NCBI GenBank assembly: GCA_963728975.1
Contig: CAVSMF010000001.1
Location: forward strand, 806,001 to 870,000
Reading direction: 5' to 3'
From: DATFCK01 sp963728975
Lineage (GTDB): Bacteria > Verrucomicrobiota > Verrucomicrobiia > Chthoniobacterales > UBA10450
DNA length: 64,000 bases
Of this stretch, positions 47,980 to 56,345 are shown one piece after another (position 1 is the first letter of the stretch; the number at the start of each line of letters is the position of its first letter). The position numbers and the translations under genes are program-made. The notes below the pieces were generated by a model. It was not told the DNA's origin, did no database searches, and saw only the letters and a program-made list of their open reading frames with translations.

Positions 47980-49944
47980 ATGCAGGACGCAGAAATATCT
48001 CGGCCGAACCAGCCCACGCCTTCCGGAGGGATTATCGTAGGAGCAATAGCGGTTCTTTTTTTTATCGCGACCACTTGGGTCTCCTATGCGCGCTGGGCCG
48101 GCTACCAATACCGCACCTTCGACCTCGCTTATTATGTGCAGGGACTCTGGCAGCTGATTCACGGGCGCCTCCAGGTTTCGGTCGAGAACGTGCCACTCCT
48201 GGGCAACCACGTCGAGCCGATCGTTTTTCTGTTTGCGCCGCTGTTCGCGCTGTTCCGGCACCCGATGCTTTTTGTCGTGGTTCAAAACGCCGGGCTCGCG
48301 GCCATGGGACCGATCGCCTACGATGTTGGAAAACGTCTCGGGCTTGCTCGGCGACAGGCAGGGCTGTTAGGCGCGGCTCTGCTCCTGACCCCCGCGGCCG
48401 GCTACATCGCGTTGCACGAGTTTCATCCGGAAGCGCTGGCCGCTCCGTTTCTCCTCCTGATGGTTCAAGCGCGGCTGGCAAATTCGTTCAAGCGCCATTG
48501 GCTTTGGTTCGTCGCCGTGCTGGCCTGCAAAGAGAACATGGCCCTTTTGCTGATCGCCTACTGCGCGGTTCAATCAATCGCGGAACGAAAACGGGGATGG
48601 ACCGAACTGGCGAGATGGTATCTCTGGCCCCTGGCTGTCGCCCTGGGCTGGTTTCTTGTCTGCACCCAAATAATTACTCCGGCCTTTAACGCCGGGTCCA
48701 TCGATTATCCTGCCTTATACAGCCGGCTGGGAACGTCGTTAGGCAGCATTTTGCATAACGCGATCGTGCATCCGGAGCGGGGTGCCGCCGTGCTCTTTCA
48801 TGCCCTCAGCCGCGGAAACCTTCTCTGGGCTCTGCTTTTTCCCTGGTTCTTTGTCCCGTTGCTCCGGCCCCGCTGGCTGCTTATCGCCGGACCTATTCTT
48901 GCCCAGCATCTTCTTTCCTGGCGCACATCGGAGTGGACGATCTATTTCCATTACGCCGCGCCCCTCCTTCCTCTTTTCTGGGTGGCGGCGGCGGAAGCGA
49001 TTGCGTGTTCGCGCTGGCTGAAACGACCGGGGCCGGTTCGCAGCTTCCTTCCCCTGGTGCTCGTGGCCGGCTCGCTCGCCGGCCAGGCAAGATGGGGCCC
49101 GGCTTCAGCGGTCGCCACAGCCACTACCGATTGGTTGGGCGGCGAGAGAGCTCGCGCGCAAAAGAACGCGTTTCTCGCCCAGATCCCAGCCCAGGCCAGT
49201 GTGGTCGCTCCGTTTCCCTATCTTTCTCACCTGGCCATGCGGCAAAACCTGTTTTCGCTCCATTATATTTTAAAGGGATTGAAAACATTGAGCCGGCAAC
49301 CCTACCAGCCCCCGGCTCCGACCGACTTTGTGTTCATCGACTATGCCGACTCGGCGACGTTCGACGCCGGAGCGGGCTATTACCATCCGACCATGAAAAC
49401 GGTGGATGGCCGCGTAATCCCCTCGAGCGATCAGTTGCTGCATGATTTTCTGAAAAGGGCTGACTGGGGCGCCGATTCCCGCAATGCCCTGACCCTGATG
49501 CGAAGACGTAAGAGCGCGCCCGATCAACCGCCCAATCTCCCAATTCCGGAAGGCCAGACGATACCGATTGCAGCCAACACTGAGCTCATTGGGATTCAAG
49601 AGCGGGGCGAGATTCTTTCCCGGACTTCCTCGTGCGCGATTGAACTGACCTGGAAATTCGACGGGGAACGGACTGTTTTTCCATGGATGTTTCTGCGACT
49701 CAGCAACGGACGCGACACCAGATTGGTCATAAAAGGACTGTGCGCGCCGGCCGCGGGGAACGGGACCTGGAAAGAAAACTGGCGGGTGATACGGCCCGGG
49801 CGATTACCGCCGGGTATTTACACGATGGAAGCTGTTTTCATCAATAACGCCAAACGGGCCTGGTTCGAAAAAACCGGAGGAAGCGATCCGGCGGCCACCC
49901 TGTTGGCCCGGCCGATCGTGATCGGGCGAATCAAAGTGGAGTAA
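47980..49944 (+). CDS. DUF2079 polytopic membrane protein
   Basis: A 654-residue protein with about twelve helices in the first 470 residues, then a soluble C-terminal beta-rich domain of about 130 residues. The diagnostic DUF2079 stretch is RTFDLAYYVQGLWQLIHGR near residue 43, then NHVEPIVFLFAPLF. The family resembles GT-C enzymes and is often found in glycan loci, but its reaction is not known. Part of the C-terminus reads FDGERTVFPWMFLRLSNGRD. It is possibly a transferase for a polymer sugar. It has no operon partner. Confidence 0.78.
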   Translation: MQDAEISRPNQPTPSGGIIVGAIAVLFFIATTWVSYARWAGYQYRTFDLAYYVQGLWQLIHGRLQVSVENVPLLGNHVEPIVFLFAPLFALFRHPMLFVVVQNAGLAAMGPIAYDVGKRLGLARRQAGLLGAALLLTPAAGYIALHEFHPEALAAPFLLLMVQARLANSFKRHWLWFVAVLACKENMALLLIAYCAVQSIAERKRGWTELARWYLWPLAVALGWFLVCTQIITPAFNAGSIDYPALYSRLGTSLGSILHNAIVHPERGAAVLFHALSRGNLLWALLFPWFFVPLLRPRWLLIAGPILAQHLLSWRTSEWTIYFHYAAPLLPLFWVAAAEAIACSRWLKRPGPVRSFLPLVLVAGSLAGQARWGPASAVATATTDWLGGERARAQKNAFLAQIPAQASVVAPFPYLSHLAMRQNLFSLHYILKGLKTLSRQPYQPPAPTDFVFIDYADSATFDAGAGYYHPTMKTVDGRVIPSSDQLLHDFLKRADWGADSRNALTLMRRRKSAPDQPPNLPIPEGQTIPIAANTELIGIQERGEILSRTSSCAIELTWKFDGERTVFPWMFLRLSNGRDTRLVIKGLCAPAAGNGTWKENWRVIRPGRLPPGIYTMEAVFINNAKRAWFEKTGGSDPAATLLARPIVIGRIKVE

Positions 49945-49954
49945 CGGTAACCGC

Positions 49955-49987
49955 GTCATCCCGAGCGGAGGCGAGGGATCCCGACGA
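49955..49987. repeat. Solo arm of the GTCATCC-type repeat
   Basis: The sequence gtcatcccgagcggaggcg and following bases match the left arm of copies at 1587 and 51506, just after the stop of the DUF2079 gene. No complementary right arm is seen before 50048, so it is probably a degenerate copy. Confidence 0.5.
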
Positions 49988-50047
49988 ACATCTCCGACCG
50001 TCCCTATCCATTACTCCATCCCTGCCTTACGTCCGGTTCCTCCCCCC

Positions 50048-50077
50048 TTGCCAATTGGCATCGGCATTGCTTATAAT
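50048..50077 (+). promoter_or_regulatory. Near-consensus sigma-70-type promoter before the unknown pair
   Basis: TTGCCA (50048-50053) and a perfect TATAAT (50072-50077) are 18 bp apart. The expected start site, about 7 nt after the -10, falls within 3 nt of the ATG at 50087. The downstream gene should therefore be read from an almost leaderless mRNA. A start earlier in the same frame would lie within the promoter. Confidence 0.75.
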
Positions 50078-50086
50078 GGGTCCCCG

Positions 50087-50779
50087 ATGGTCAGGGCGAA
50101 TTGTCGGGCGCGGTTTACTGCGGCGGATTTCGATTTCGTGGTCCGAACCCTGGCCCGTTCCCCTAACGACCGCGTTTCGCTGGTCGATCTGCTGAGCGAC
50201 GCCGATACGCGGGATTCGGTGCTCGATCATCCCCGCCTGGTCGACGCCATTCTGTCCAGCACCACCCATCTCCGGATCTCGTCCCAATTCTACTTTTATG
50301 TGCTGGCCCGGCACGTCCTCCGCCAGGCCGGTATTGGTGATCGTAAATTGTCTGACTATATCGGCTCACTCCTGGAAACATTTTCCCGGGCCAGCACTCT
50401 GCGAACTCCGCACGCCGACAGCGAGTCGGTCCAGCAATACATATCGGACATGCTGATTGCTTTGCAGCGACTCACCAGGGAGGAGGCGTTCCTGTTGCGA
50501 GCCCATGTCGGCAATTATTCGCTCTTTGTAAGCGGAATTTTCCATGAAAATACCCAGCGGCGCAGCCTGCGAGGCGGCCCCGATATTAGGTTTTACGAGG
50601 AGGTTGGCCGGTCCAACTACCAGCTGGTTTCTTCACACGAGACTGCGCGCCGATGCGAATTGAACGACGTGTTCGAGGAATTGGCGGACCGATTTCATGA
50701 CGTGCGCCTGGCCCTGAATCGCCTTTCCGATCAACTCCTGAATCTCGACGACGACGCCCGACCGGCCCTTTGCTTGTGA
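50087..50779 (+). CDS. Unrecognised protein, first of a coupled pair
   Basis: A 230-residue soluble protein, rich in Arg and Leu, mostly helical by composition. Recognisable stretches are FTAADFDFVVRTLARSPNDR at the N-terminus, then HPRLVDAILSSTTHLRISSQFYFYVLARHVLRQAG (helical) and SDYIGSLLETFSRAS. I do not recognise a family and see no enzyme motif, signal peptide or membrane segment. The ATG at 50087 follows a strong promoter by only about 10 nt. The stop overlaps the GTG of the next gene by 4 bp (GTGA), so the two proteins are likely made together and may interact. Confidence 0.8.
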   Translation: MVRANCRARFTAADFDFVVRTLARSPNDRVSLVDLLSDADTRDSVLDHPRLVDAILSSTTHLRISSQFYFYVLARHVLRQAGIGDRKLSDYIGSLLETFSRASTLRTPHADSESVQQYISDMLIALQRLTREEAFLLRAHVGNYSLFVSGIFHENTQRRSLRGGPDIRFYEEVGRSNYQLVSSHETARRCELNDVFEELADRFHDVRLALNRLSDQLLNLDDDARPALCL

Positions 50780-51498
50780 ACGAGACGTTGTTCAGCCAAA
50801 TCCAGCGCTTGTTTGAGCGGACCTACGCCCAGGTGGGAATCAACCTTGAGGATTGTCTGATTAACCGGGAGCGTTCCGCCCAACTCTCCAAACTGGCCGG
50901 CGCGTCAGCCCGGGAACTGAGCGAACTGGCGCGGACCTTCCTGCGCCGGACCAGGGACAACCTTTACGTGGGCATTTATTATTCGCGTTGGCTGATCGAA
51001 CAACTGGAACGCCACGATCCGCGGGCCGGGCTGGGCGATCATAATATTCGATCGCTCATCGTGTTCGTTGAGGAGTTGAACCACGCCCTCCACGCCGCTC
51101 TTCAGTTCAAAAACGGGCTGCGCGAGATCGGGTCGGAGGATTTTGCCCGGAACCTGGAACTGCAAGGCCAGGTCGATACCTATCTGGTCTTGCTTCTGTT
51201 CGTGGCGTTCTTTCGTAAAACCCAGCGGGTTTCGAAGACCGACCGCCGCTGGCTGCGCTTTCACCTTTTTACCCGGCAATGCCCGGATGCGTTTCAGGAG
51301 CGAACCTTGCGCGGGCGTTATCTGGAAACTACCGAACTGGCTTCGAGCTACACCCGGTATCTCGATACCTTGAATGGGTTGCGACGCCTGGAAGAGATCC
51401 GCCTTTTTCGCGCGCTTGATTATGAAGAAAAAAAGCGTCGGGTCCTGGCTTTGATGGATTCACGCAAGACACCGGAGTTGCTTCCGCCTTCTTCCTGA
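50776..51498 (+). CDS. Unrecognised protein, second of a coupled pair
   Basis: A 240-residue soluble, helix-rich protein. The GTG start overlaps the stop of the preceding gene by 4 bp. A TTG two codons earlier is also possible. Conserved-looking segments include ELARTFLRRTRDNLYVGIYYSRWLIEQLERHD and LIVFVEELNHALHAALQFKNG. The second has Glu/His residues on one helix face (EELNH), as metal-binding helical-bundle proteins show, though no second ExxH partner is certain. No known domain is recognised. The gene is followed by a dispersed repeat. Function can only be guessed from coupling with the first gene. Confidence 0.8.
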   Translation: MNETLFSQIQRLFERTYAQVGINLEDCLINRERSAQLSKLAGASARELSELARTFLRRTRDNLYVGIYYSRWLIEQLERHDPRAGLGDHNIRSLIVFVEELNHALHAALQFKNGLREIGSEDFARNLELQGQVDTYLVLLLFVAFFRKTQRVSKTDRRWLRFHLFTRQCPDAFQERTLRGRYLETTELASSYTRYLDTLNGLRRLEEIRLFRALDYEEKKRRVLALMDSRKTPELLPPSS

Positions 51499-51505
51499 AC
51501 CGATT

Positions 51506-51616
51506 GTCATCCCGAGCGCAGCCGAGGGACCCCGCAGAATCCGGTGGATCACGCTTATAGCGGCTCGAGTGAGTTGTTTTTGAAGCGGCGGGATCCTTCA
51601 CTTCGTTCAGGATGAC
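51506..51616. repeat. Dispersed GTCATCC-type inverted repeat, copy after the unknown pair
   Basis: The left arm begins gtcatcccgagcgcagccg and the right arm ends cacttcgttcaggatgac, just behind the stop at 51498. It is a complete element of the same family as at 1587 and 2530. Non-coding. Confidence 0.7.
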
Positions 51617-51674
51617 AGTTCTCAAATTGTGTTTTCCATTTGTGAATGCGGTCGCATTCCATTAAACATCGAGC

Positions 51675-52535
51675 GTGTTCAGCTTGACCATGCTCGGCAG
51701 CGGCAGCGCCGGAAATAGCGCTCTGATCGCAACGCAGCACTGCAAAGTTCTGGTCGACGGCGGGCTCAGCGCCCGGCAGTTGGTGCTCCGGCTGGAACAG
51801 TGCGGTTTCACTCCGGAACAGCTCGACGGCGTTCTGTTGACCCACGAGCACGGCGATCACGTTTGCGGTCTGGAAGTTCTTTGCCGGAAATTCGCGGTGC
51901 CGATCTATTGTAACGCCCTCACCGCTGAAGCGGTGCGATCTGACGGCGCCTTGGATGCGCACCGGGACTGGCGGATTTTTCGGACCGGGTCCGAGTTTTC
52001 CATTTGCGACATGATCGTGCAGACGTTTCCGGTTCCGCATGATGCGGTCGACCCGGTCGGTTTCGCTTTTCATGCCGGGTCGCGTTCCATTGGCTTTATT
52101 ACCGATCTCGGCTATGCCACCAAGATGTTGACCGAGCGGCTGCGTCAGGTCCACACCCTGGTCATTGAAACCAACCACGATGAAAAGATGTTGCAGAACG
52201 ATTCCCATCGCCCCTGGCCGGTAAAACAACGAATCCAATCCCGTCACGGACATTTGTCCAACGCCGCCGCGGCCGGCGTGATCGAGCAACTCCTTCCCGG
52301 AAAGATCGAACGGGTCGTGCTCGGGCATCTGAGCCGGGATTGCAACAAGCCCGAGCTGGCTTTCGCGGCGGTAGAGAACGCAGTCCGGAAATGCGGGCGG
52401 ATTGGCCTGGAAATCCATTGCGCCTCCCAAACAAAGATCAGTCCCCGGTTTCAAGTCGGCGAGACCGGCTCGAGCCCTTTCCAACCGACGTTCGAGACGT
52501 TCTTTTTCCAAACGAACCGCAGCGGCGCCCGGTGA
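51675..52535 (+). CDS. MBL-fold metallohydrolase, YycJ/WalJ-like
   Basis: A 286-residue metallo-beta-lactamase-fold protein. The N-terminus LTMLGSGSAGNSALIATQHCKVLVDGG has the characteristic GSGSxGN loop of the YycJ group. The metal ligands THEHGDHVCGL (HxHxDH), VPHDAVDP and ETNHDE are in order, as is IGFITDLGYAT. YycJ-like proteins are thought to be exonucleases or to act on nucleic acids. The start is GTG 51675, giving FSLTML as the first residues. The gene overlaps or abuts the next GNAT frame by a GTGA. Confidence 0.82.
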   Translation: MFSLTMLGSGSAGNSALIATQHCKVLVDGGLSARQLVLRLEQCGFTPEQLDGVLLTHEHGDHVCGLEVLCRKFAVPIYCNALTAEAVRSDGALDAHRDWRIFRTGSEFSICDMIVQTFPVPHDAVDPVGFAFHAGSRSIGFITDLGYATKMLTERLRQVHTLVIETNHDEKMLQNDSHRPWPVKQRIQSRHGHLSNAAAAGVIEQLLPGKIERVVLGHLSRDCNKPELAFAAVENAVRKCGRIGLEIHCASQTKISPRFQVGETGSSPFQPTFETFFFQTNRSGAR

Positions 52536-52582
52536 GCGCGGTGACTTCAGCGATTCGGCAGTCGGAGACCGCCGCAGGCCAC

Positions 52583-53071
52583 ATGAAAATTCGGGATGCG
52601 ATTCAAGGCGATCTGCCCGCGATCGTAGAGATTTATAATGCTGCCATCGCCACCCGCATTGCCACGGCCCAGCTCGAGCCAGTCACAGTGGAGAGCCGAC
52701 GCGACTGGTTGAAGGACCATTCGCCGGACAAGCATCCGTTTTGGGTAATGGAATGTGACGGCGAAGTGGCCGGCTGGCTTACGATCAAGCCGTTCATCCC
52801 GCGATCCGCTTACCGTGGCATGGTCGAACTCAGCGTTTACGTCGCTGAAAAATTTCGGCGGCGCGGCATCGCCCGGGCCTTGCTCGAAAAGGCGGCGGCG
52901 GAAGCGCCTGCGCTCAAAATCAAGGCGATGGTGGGACTGATCTTTGCCCATAACGAGCCCAGTCTTCGCCTTTTTAGCCAACTCGGTTTCGTTCGATGGG
53001 GTTTTCTTCCTGGCGTCGCGCTCCTGGATGGAGTCGAGCGGGATCTGGCCATCATGGGCCGGCATCTTTAA
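52583..53071 (+). CDS. GNAT N-acetyltransferase, phosphinothricin-acetyltransferase-like
   Basis: A 162-residue GNAT fold. It begins MKIRDAIQGDLPAIVEIYNAAI. EPVTVESRRDWLKDH is the substrate-side motif and SVYVAEKFRRRGIARALLEKA is the acetyl-CoA site (Q/RxxGxG/A-like). The protein ends with GLIFAHNEPSLRLFSQLGFVRWGFLPG. These are typical of the PAT/bar group, which acetylates small amines. ATG 52583 is used because the usual first residues (KIRDA) start there. A GTG at 52532 would overlap the preceding stop and gives 17 further residues. The natural substrate is unknown. Confidence 0.8.
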   Translation: MKIRDAIQGDLPAIVEIYNAAIATRIATAQLEPVTVESRRDWLKDHSPDKHPFWVMECDGEVAGWLTIKPFIPRSAYRGMVELSVYVAEKFRRRGIARALLEKAAAEAPALKIKAMVGLIFAHNEPSLRLFSQLGFVRWGFLPGVALLDGVERDLAIMGRHL

Positions 53072-53155
53072 AAGCGAGGCGCTCCCAATCGCCCGCGGTC
53101 CCCAATCCGGCAGCTGCCGGACCGGAATAACACCGAACATCGCGAAGCTTGTCCC

Positions 53156-53533
53156 TTACGCTTCCTCCTGGCCAATGAGCAGATGTATTACCCCGTTAGG
53201 CGCGGAGACAAAAAATCCATCGAAATCTTCCCGCAACGGTTCGACTTCATCCCGTCTGGTCACACCGTTGATCTTCAAAAACGAGGCAGCCGCCTCGGTG
53301 TCGTTAGTCTCCAGTTCCAGCCAGATATCCGGGTGACTCAGGTTTGGGACTTTGTCGATCCAAAGCCGGTTCGGGCCGAACTGAAAAATGCAGCCGTCCG
53401 GTTCTTCTTCGATCAGCGGCAAAGCCAGGGTATCGCGGTAAAACGAAACGGTTTGCTCGTAGGTGTGGGCCGGACATTTGATCGCGATATTCGCGCCGCC
53501 CGAAAACTGAGGGCCGTTGACGTTTGCCACCAT
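53156..53533 (-). CDS. VOC (glyoxalase/bleomycin-resistance) family protein
   Basis: A 125-residue single-domain VOC protein. It opens with a beta-strand (GANIAIKCPA) and YEQTVSFYRDTLALPLIEEE, then IFQFGPNRLWIDKV and ELETNDTEAAASFLKINGV. It ends with the YxxD/E-like turn FFVSAPNGVIHLLI. VOC dimers bind a metal for lyase or dioxygenase chemistry, or just bind a drug. The metal ligands cannot be located for certain. It is convergent with the GNAT gene. No signal peptide is present. Confidence 0.75.
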   Translation of the reverse strand: MVANVNGPQFSGGANIAIKCPAHTYEQTVSFYRDTLALPLIEEEPDGCIFQFGPNRLWIDKVPNLSHPDIWLELETNDTEAAASFLKINGVTRRDEVEPLREDFDGFFVSAPNGVIHLLIGQEEA

Positions 53534-53560
53534 TTTTGTGGAGTTGTTGCCGGATGCGCC

Positions 53561-54064
53561 TTAAAGATGGGCCAGGATCTCCTGGGCAACGGTTTTCACC
53601 TTGTCGGTTGCGGCAGTTTCGTCTTCAACGCCTCCCAGGCCGATAGTTATCAAGGTCTTGCCCTTAATGACATAAAGCATAACGACATTGGCTGGCAATC
53701 CCGCTGCCACCCCGCTGGAAAGCCGGGCTTTCTCGCCCAGACCCGGTATCGCTCTCATGGCTCCGGTATTTTCCTCGACTGCCTCAAGCTCCTTTTCCGG
53801 GTCGAATCCGGCGGCCGCCTGATAAACTCGAAGGATCAAGGTTTTGGAGGAACGGGCGCCATAATAGTTACACTTTGAATAATACCCGTCTCCGCCTTCG
53901 ACGTTCCGCGGCGTCGGAGTTCGAACCGGTTCCTCGAGAATGTTCTCCGCGGCGGTTTTATCAATAATCTGGGAAACATCGATCCGACCATCGGCGCTGT
54001 GCGCAATTTCAACCCAGCTGGCGGCCAATCCGAGGCCAAGGCAAGCGACCACCAGCCGGTTCAT
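53561..54064 (-). CDS. Exported protein of unknown function
   Basis: A 167-residue protein with a signal peptide ending about residue 23 (IAHSADG). The mature part starts DVSQIIDKTAAENILEEPV, then has YYSKCNYYG and alternating strands (TLILRVYQAAAGFDPEKELEAV; NVVMLYVIKGKTLITIGLGG). I do not recognise a named domain. The layout resembles small periplasmic or DUF3558-like proteins that sense or bind a ligand. A single Cys makes a disulphide unlikely. It lies 6 bp after the fumC stop on the same strand, so it might be the third gene of that operon. Confidence 0.6.
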   Translation of the reverse strand: MNRLVVACLGLGLAASWVEIAHSADGRIDVSQIIDKTAAENILEEPVRTPTPRNVEGGDGYYSKCNYYGARSSKTLILRVYQAAAGFDPEKELEAVEENTGAMRAIPGLGEKARLSSGVAAGLPANVVMLYVIKGKTLITIGLGGVEDETAATDKVKTVAQEILAHL

Positions 54065-54070
54065 CTCTTT

Positions 54071-55486
54071 CTAGCCTCCGGCTGTCCCTGCGGCTGGCGC
54101 CGTCATCGACACCGGGTCGAGAACACCGTTCAATTCCGCTTCCGGCAGCACCTTCTTTTCCAGGCAGATTTCCCGAACCGTTTTTCCCGTTTTTGCGCTC
54201 TCCTTGGCAATCTCGGCCGCGCGGTCGTAGCCGATTTTTGGAGCCAGGCTGGTTACCATGGCCATGGACAACTCCACCAATTCCCGGCATCGCTTCTCGT
54301 TGGGCAGGATGCCCTGAACGCATTTCTCGCTAAAAGCAGCGGCAGCATGGGCCAGAAGCCGAATTGATTCCAGGAGATCGTAGGCCATCACCGGCATCAT
54401 GACGTTAAGTTCGAAATTCCCGTTGGCTCCCGCCCAGGTGATGCAGTTGTCATTGCCGAAAACCTGGGCGCAGACCATCATGAGCGATTCGCACATGACC
54501 GGATTGACCTTGCCCGGCATGATCGAGCTGCCCGGTTGGGTGGCGGGCAATTGAATTTCGCCAATCCCGCAACGGGGGCCGCTTCCGAGCAGTCGGATGT
54601 CGTTGGCAATCTTGAATAGACTGACGGCGATGGTCTTGAGCTGGCCGCTGGTTTCCACAACTGCATCCTTGCCCCCCTGGGCTTCGAAATGATTCTTCGC
54701 TTCGTAAAACGCAATCCCGGTCCGCTGCTCCAGGTGGTGCATGACCTTGGCCGGGAATTGCAAATGGCGATTAAGACCGGTGCCGACGGCTGTCCCGCCC
54801 AGGGGCAGTTCGCGCAATACTTCTAAGCCCTTTTCCGCGCGCTCCCGTCCATAGCGCACCTGCTGGGCGTAACCGGAGAATTCCTGGCCGAGCCGCACCG
54901 GAGTCGCATCCATGAGATGGGTGCGGCCGATCTTGATAATGTCCCAGAATTCCCTGGCCTTTGTTCCAAGAGCGTCGCCCAATCGCTCCAGGGCGGGCAC
55001 CAGGTGGTTCTTCAATTCTTCGGCGGCGCTGATGTGAATGGCCGATGGAATAACGTCATTGCTCGACTGGCCCATGTTGACGTGATCATTCGGATGGACG
55101 GGGTCGCGTGAACCGATCGGTTTGCCGGCCAGCTGCGCGCACCGATTGGCGATGACCTCGTTGGCGTTGGTATTGGTGCTGGTGCCCGAACCGGTCTGAA
55201 AAATATCGAGCGGGAAATGTTGGTCGTGCTTCCCTTCGGTGACTTCTTCCGCGGCTTGGACGATAAACGCGGCCCGGTTGGCATCGAGCAAGCCGAGGTC
55301 GTGATTGGCTTGCGCCGCAGCTCCTTTGATCAGGCCGAGCGCACGAATAAACGAGCGGGGGAAACGATAGCCGCTGATCGGAAAATTCAAGACCGCCCGC
55401 TGGGTCGAGGCGCCGTAGAGCGCGGATTCGGGAACGGATATTTCCCCCATCGAATCCTTTTCCATGCGCATCCGCACGGCTGTCAT
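54071..55486 (-). CDS. fumC: Class II fumarate hydratase
   Basis: FumC converts fumarate to malate in the citric acid cycle. The 471-residue length is normal. Diagnostic motifs are GTSTNTNANEVIANR, PNDHVNMGQSSNDVIPSAIH with the active-site His/Ser area, and the signature GSSIMPGKVNPVMCES. The class II fold excludes aspartase or argininosuccinate lyase, as the TNTNANEV and PNDHVN segments are typical of FumC. The N-terminal MRMEKDSMGEISVPESALYG is normal. The start overlaps the upstream methyltransferase stop by 4 bp. Confidence 0.95.
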   Translation of the reverse strand: MTAVRMRMEKDSMGEISVPESALYGASTQRAVLNFPISGYRFPRSFIRALGLIKGAAAQANHDLGLLDANRAAFIVQAAEEVTEGKHDQHFPLDIFQTGSGTSTNTNANEVIANRCAQLAGKPIGSRDPVHPNDHVNMGQSSNDVIPSAIHISAAEELKNHLVPALERLGDALGTKAREFWDIIKIGRTHLMDATPVRLGQEFSGYAQQVRYGRERAEKGLEVLRELPLGGTAVGTGLNRHLQFPAKVMHHLEQRTGIAFYEAKNHFEAQGGKDAVVETSGQLKTIAVSLFKIANDIRLLGSGPRCGIGEIQLPATQPGSSIMPGKVNPVMCESLMMVCAQVFGNDNCITWAGANGNFELNVMMPVMAYDLLESIRLLAHAAAAFSEKCVQGILPNEKRCRELVELSMAMVTSLAPKIGYDRAAEIAKESAKTGKTVREICLEKKVLPEAELNGVLDPVSMTAPAAGTAGG

Positions 55487-56232
55487 CGGGAACGCCGGGA
55501 AGAAACGTGCTCGACCACCGACCGCCGTGAGTTTGATCCATGCCTTTTTTGGCCGTTCAGGCTGGAATTCTTTTGGAAGATAGTAATGAACATGGGCGGA
55601 ATATTTTGCAGAAAATATTCCGACCCCGCCTCGTCAAAGATGGTGGCGTGCTGTTTCAGTTCGTTGGTCACCTGATAGATGATGAAACTGCCATCCGGCG
55701 CAAGCGAGTCGTAGGTTTTTTGCAAAAGAGCCCGTTTTTTGTCCAGCTTGAGGATGCTGAAAGGTATGCCCGAGAGAATGTAATCGCATGCGCCAATCCC
55801 GCGCCGCTCGATCTCCTGGGGCAGGGCCGCTGCATTTTCGTTAAGCACATGCACCCGGGGATCGTCCGCAAACTGGCGCTCCAGGTCCCGGGAAAACGCC
55901 GGGTCGAGTTCAAACAAAAGCAGTGTCGCGTCGGGGCGCATTCGCCGCGCAATCTCCCGCGAATGGACGCCTTCCCCCGGACCGTATTCGGCGATGACCC
56001 GGGCCCGATCGAAGTCAATTTTGCTTGCCACCCGTTCCACCAGCGCTTTGGAACTCGGGACGATCGATGCGATCTGGAATGGCCGTTGTAGGAATCGCTT
56101 AAGGAACAGCACGTTCATCCGAGCCCGAATAGTCGGCTGCCCTTTCCGGGTTGTCCAGTCGCGAGTGCCCGGCCATTGGCCGCTCTCAGAAGCGAAAACC
56201 GGCTTAGAGGGCCCCTTTTTGCCATAACTCAT
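55483..56232 (-). CDS. PmtA-like class I SAM methyltransferase
   Basis: A 249-residue methyltransferase. After a basic N-terminal tail of about 38 residues, MNVLFLKRFLQRPFQIASIVPSSKALVER is the characteristic amphipathic membrane-binding start of phosphatidylethanolamine N-methyltransferases (PmtA type). Motif I is AEYGPGEGVHSREIA, and LLFELDPAFSRDLE and YILSGIPFSIL follow. It could methylate phosphatidylethanolamine, or it could belong to the related rRNA-adenine-dimethylase-like group. It is coupled by a 4-bp overlap to fumC. The gene starts at ATG 56232; an internal ATG at the MNVLF segment is a possible shorter start. Confidence 0.72.
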   Translation of the reverse strand: MSYGKKGPSKPVFASESGQWPGTRDWTTRKGQPTIRARMNVLFLKRFLQRPFQIASIVPSSKALVERVASKIDFDRARVIAEYGPGEGVHSREIARRMRPDATLLLFELDPAFSRDLERQFADDPRVHVLNENAAALPQEIERRGIGACDYILSGIPFSILKLDKKRALLQKTYDSLAPDGSFIIYQVTNELKQHATIFDEAGSEYFLQNIPPMFITIFQKNSSLNGQKRHGSNSRRSVVEHVSSRRSR

Positions 56233-56262
56233 AGAAATTTAGCCCGTTTCGAAGAAAGGTAA

Positions 56263-56288
56263 TTGACATTGATTCTGAAATTTATAAT
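56263..56288 (+). promoter_or_regulatory. Possible promoter of the HTH-receiver gene
   Basis: A perfect TTGACA (56263-56268) and a perfect TATAAT (56283-56288) lie before the gene at 56346, but they are only 14 bp apart. This is shorter than the 16-18 bp usual for a vegetative sigma factor. The TATAAT could work with a different -35, or this is coincidence. Confidence 0.4.
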
Positions 56289-56345
56289 GCTCAACCAAGC
56301 GAATTTGTCTTGCCGAATTCAGCGCGACTTGATGATTGTCTCTAC

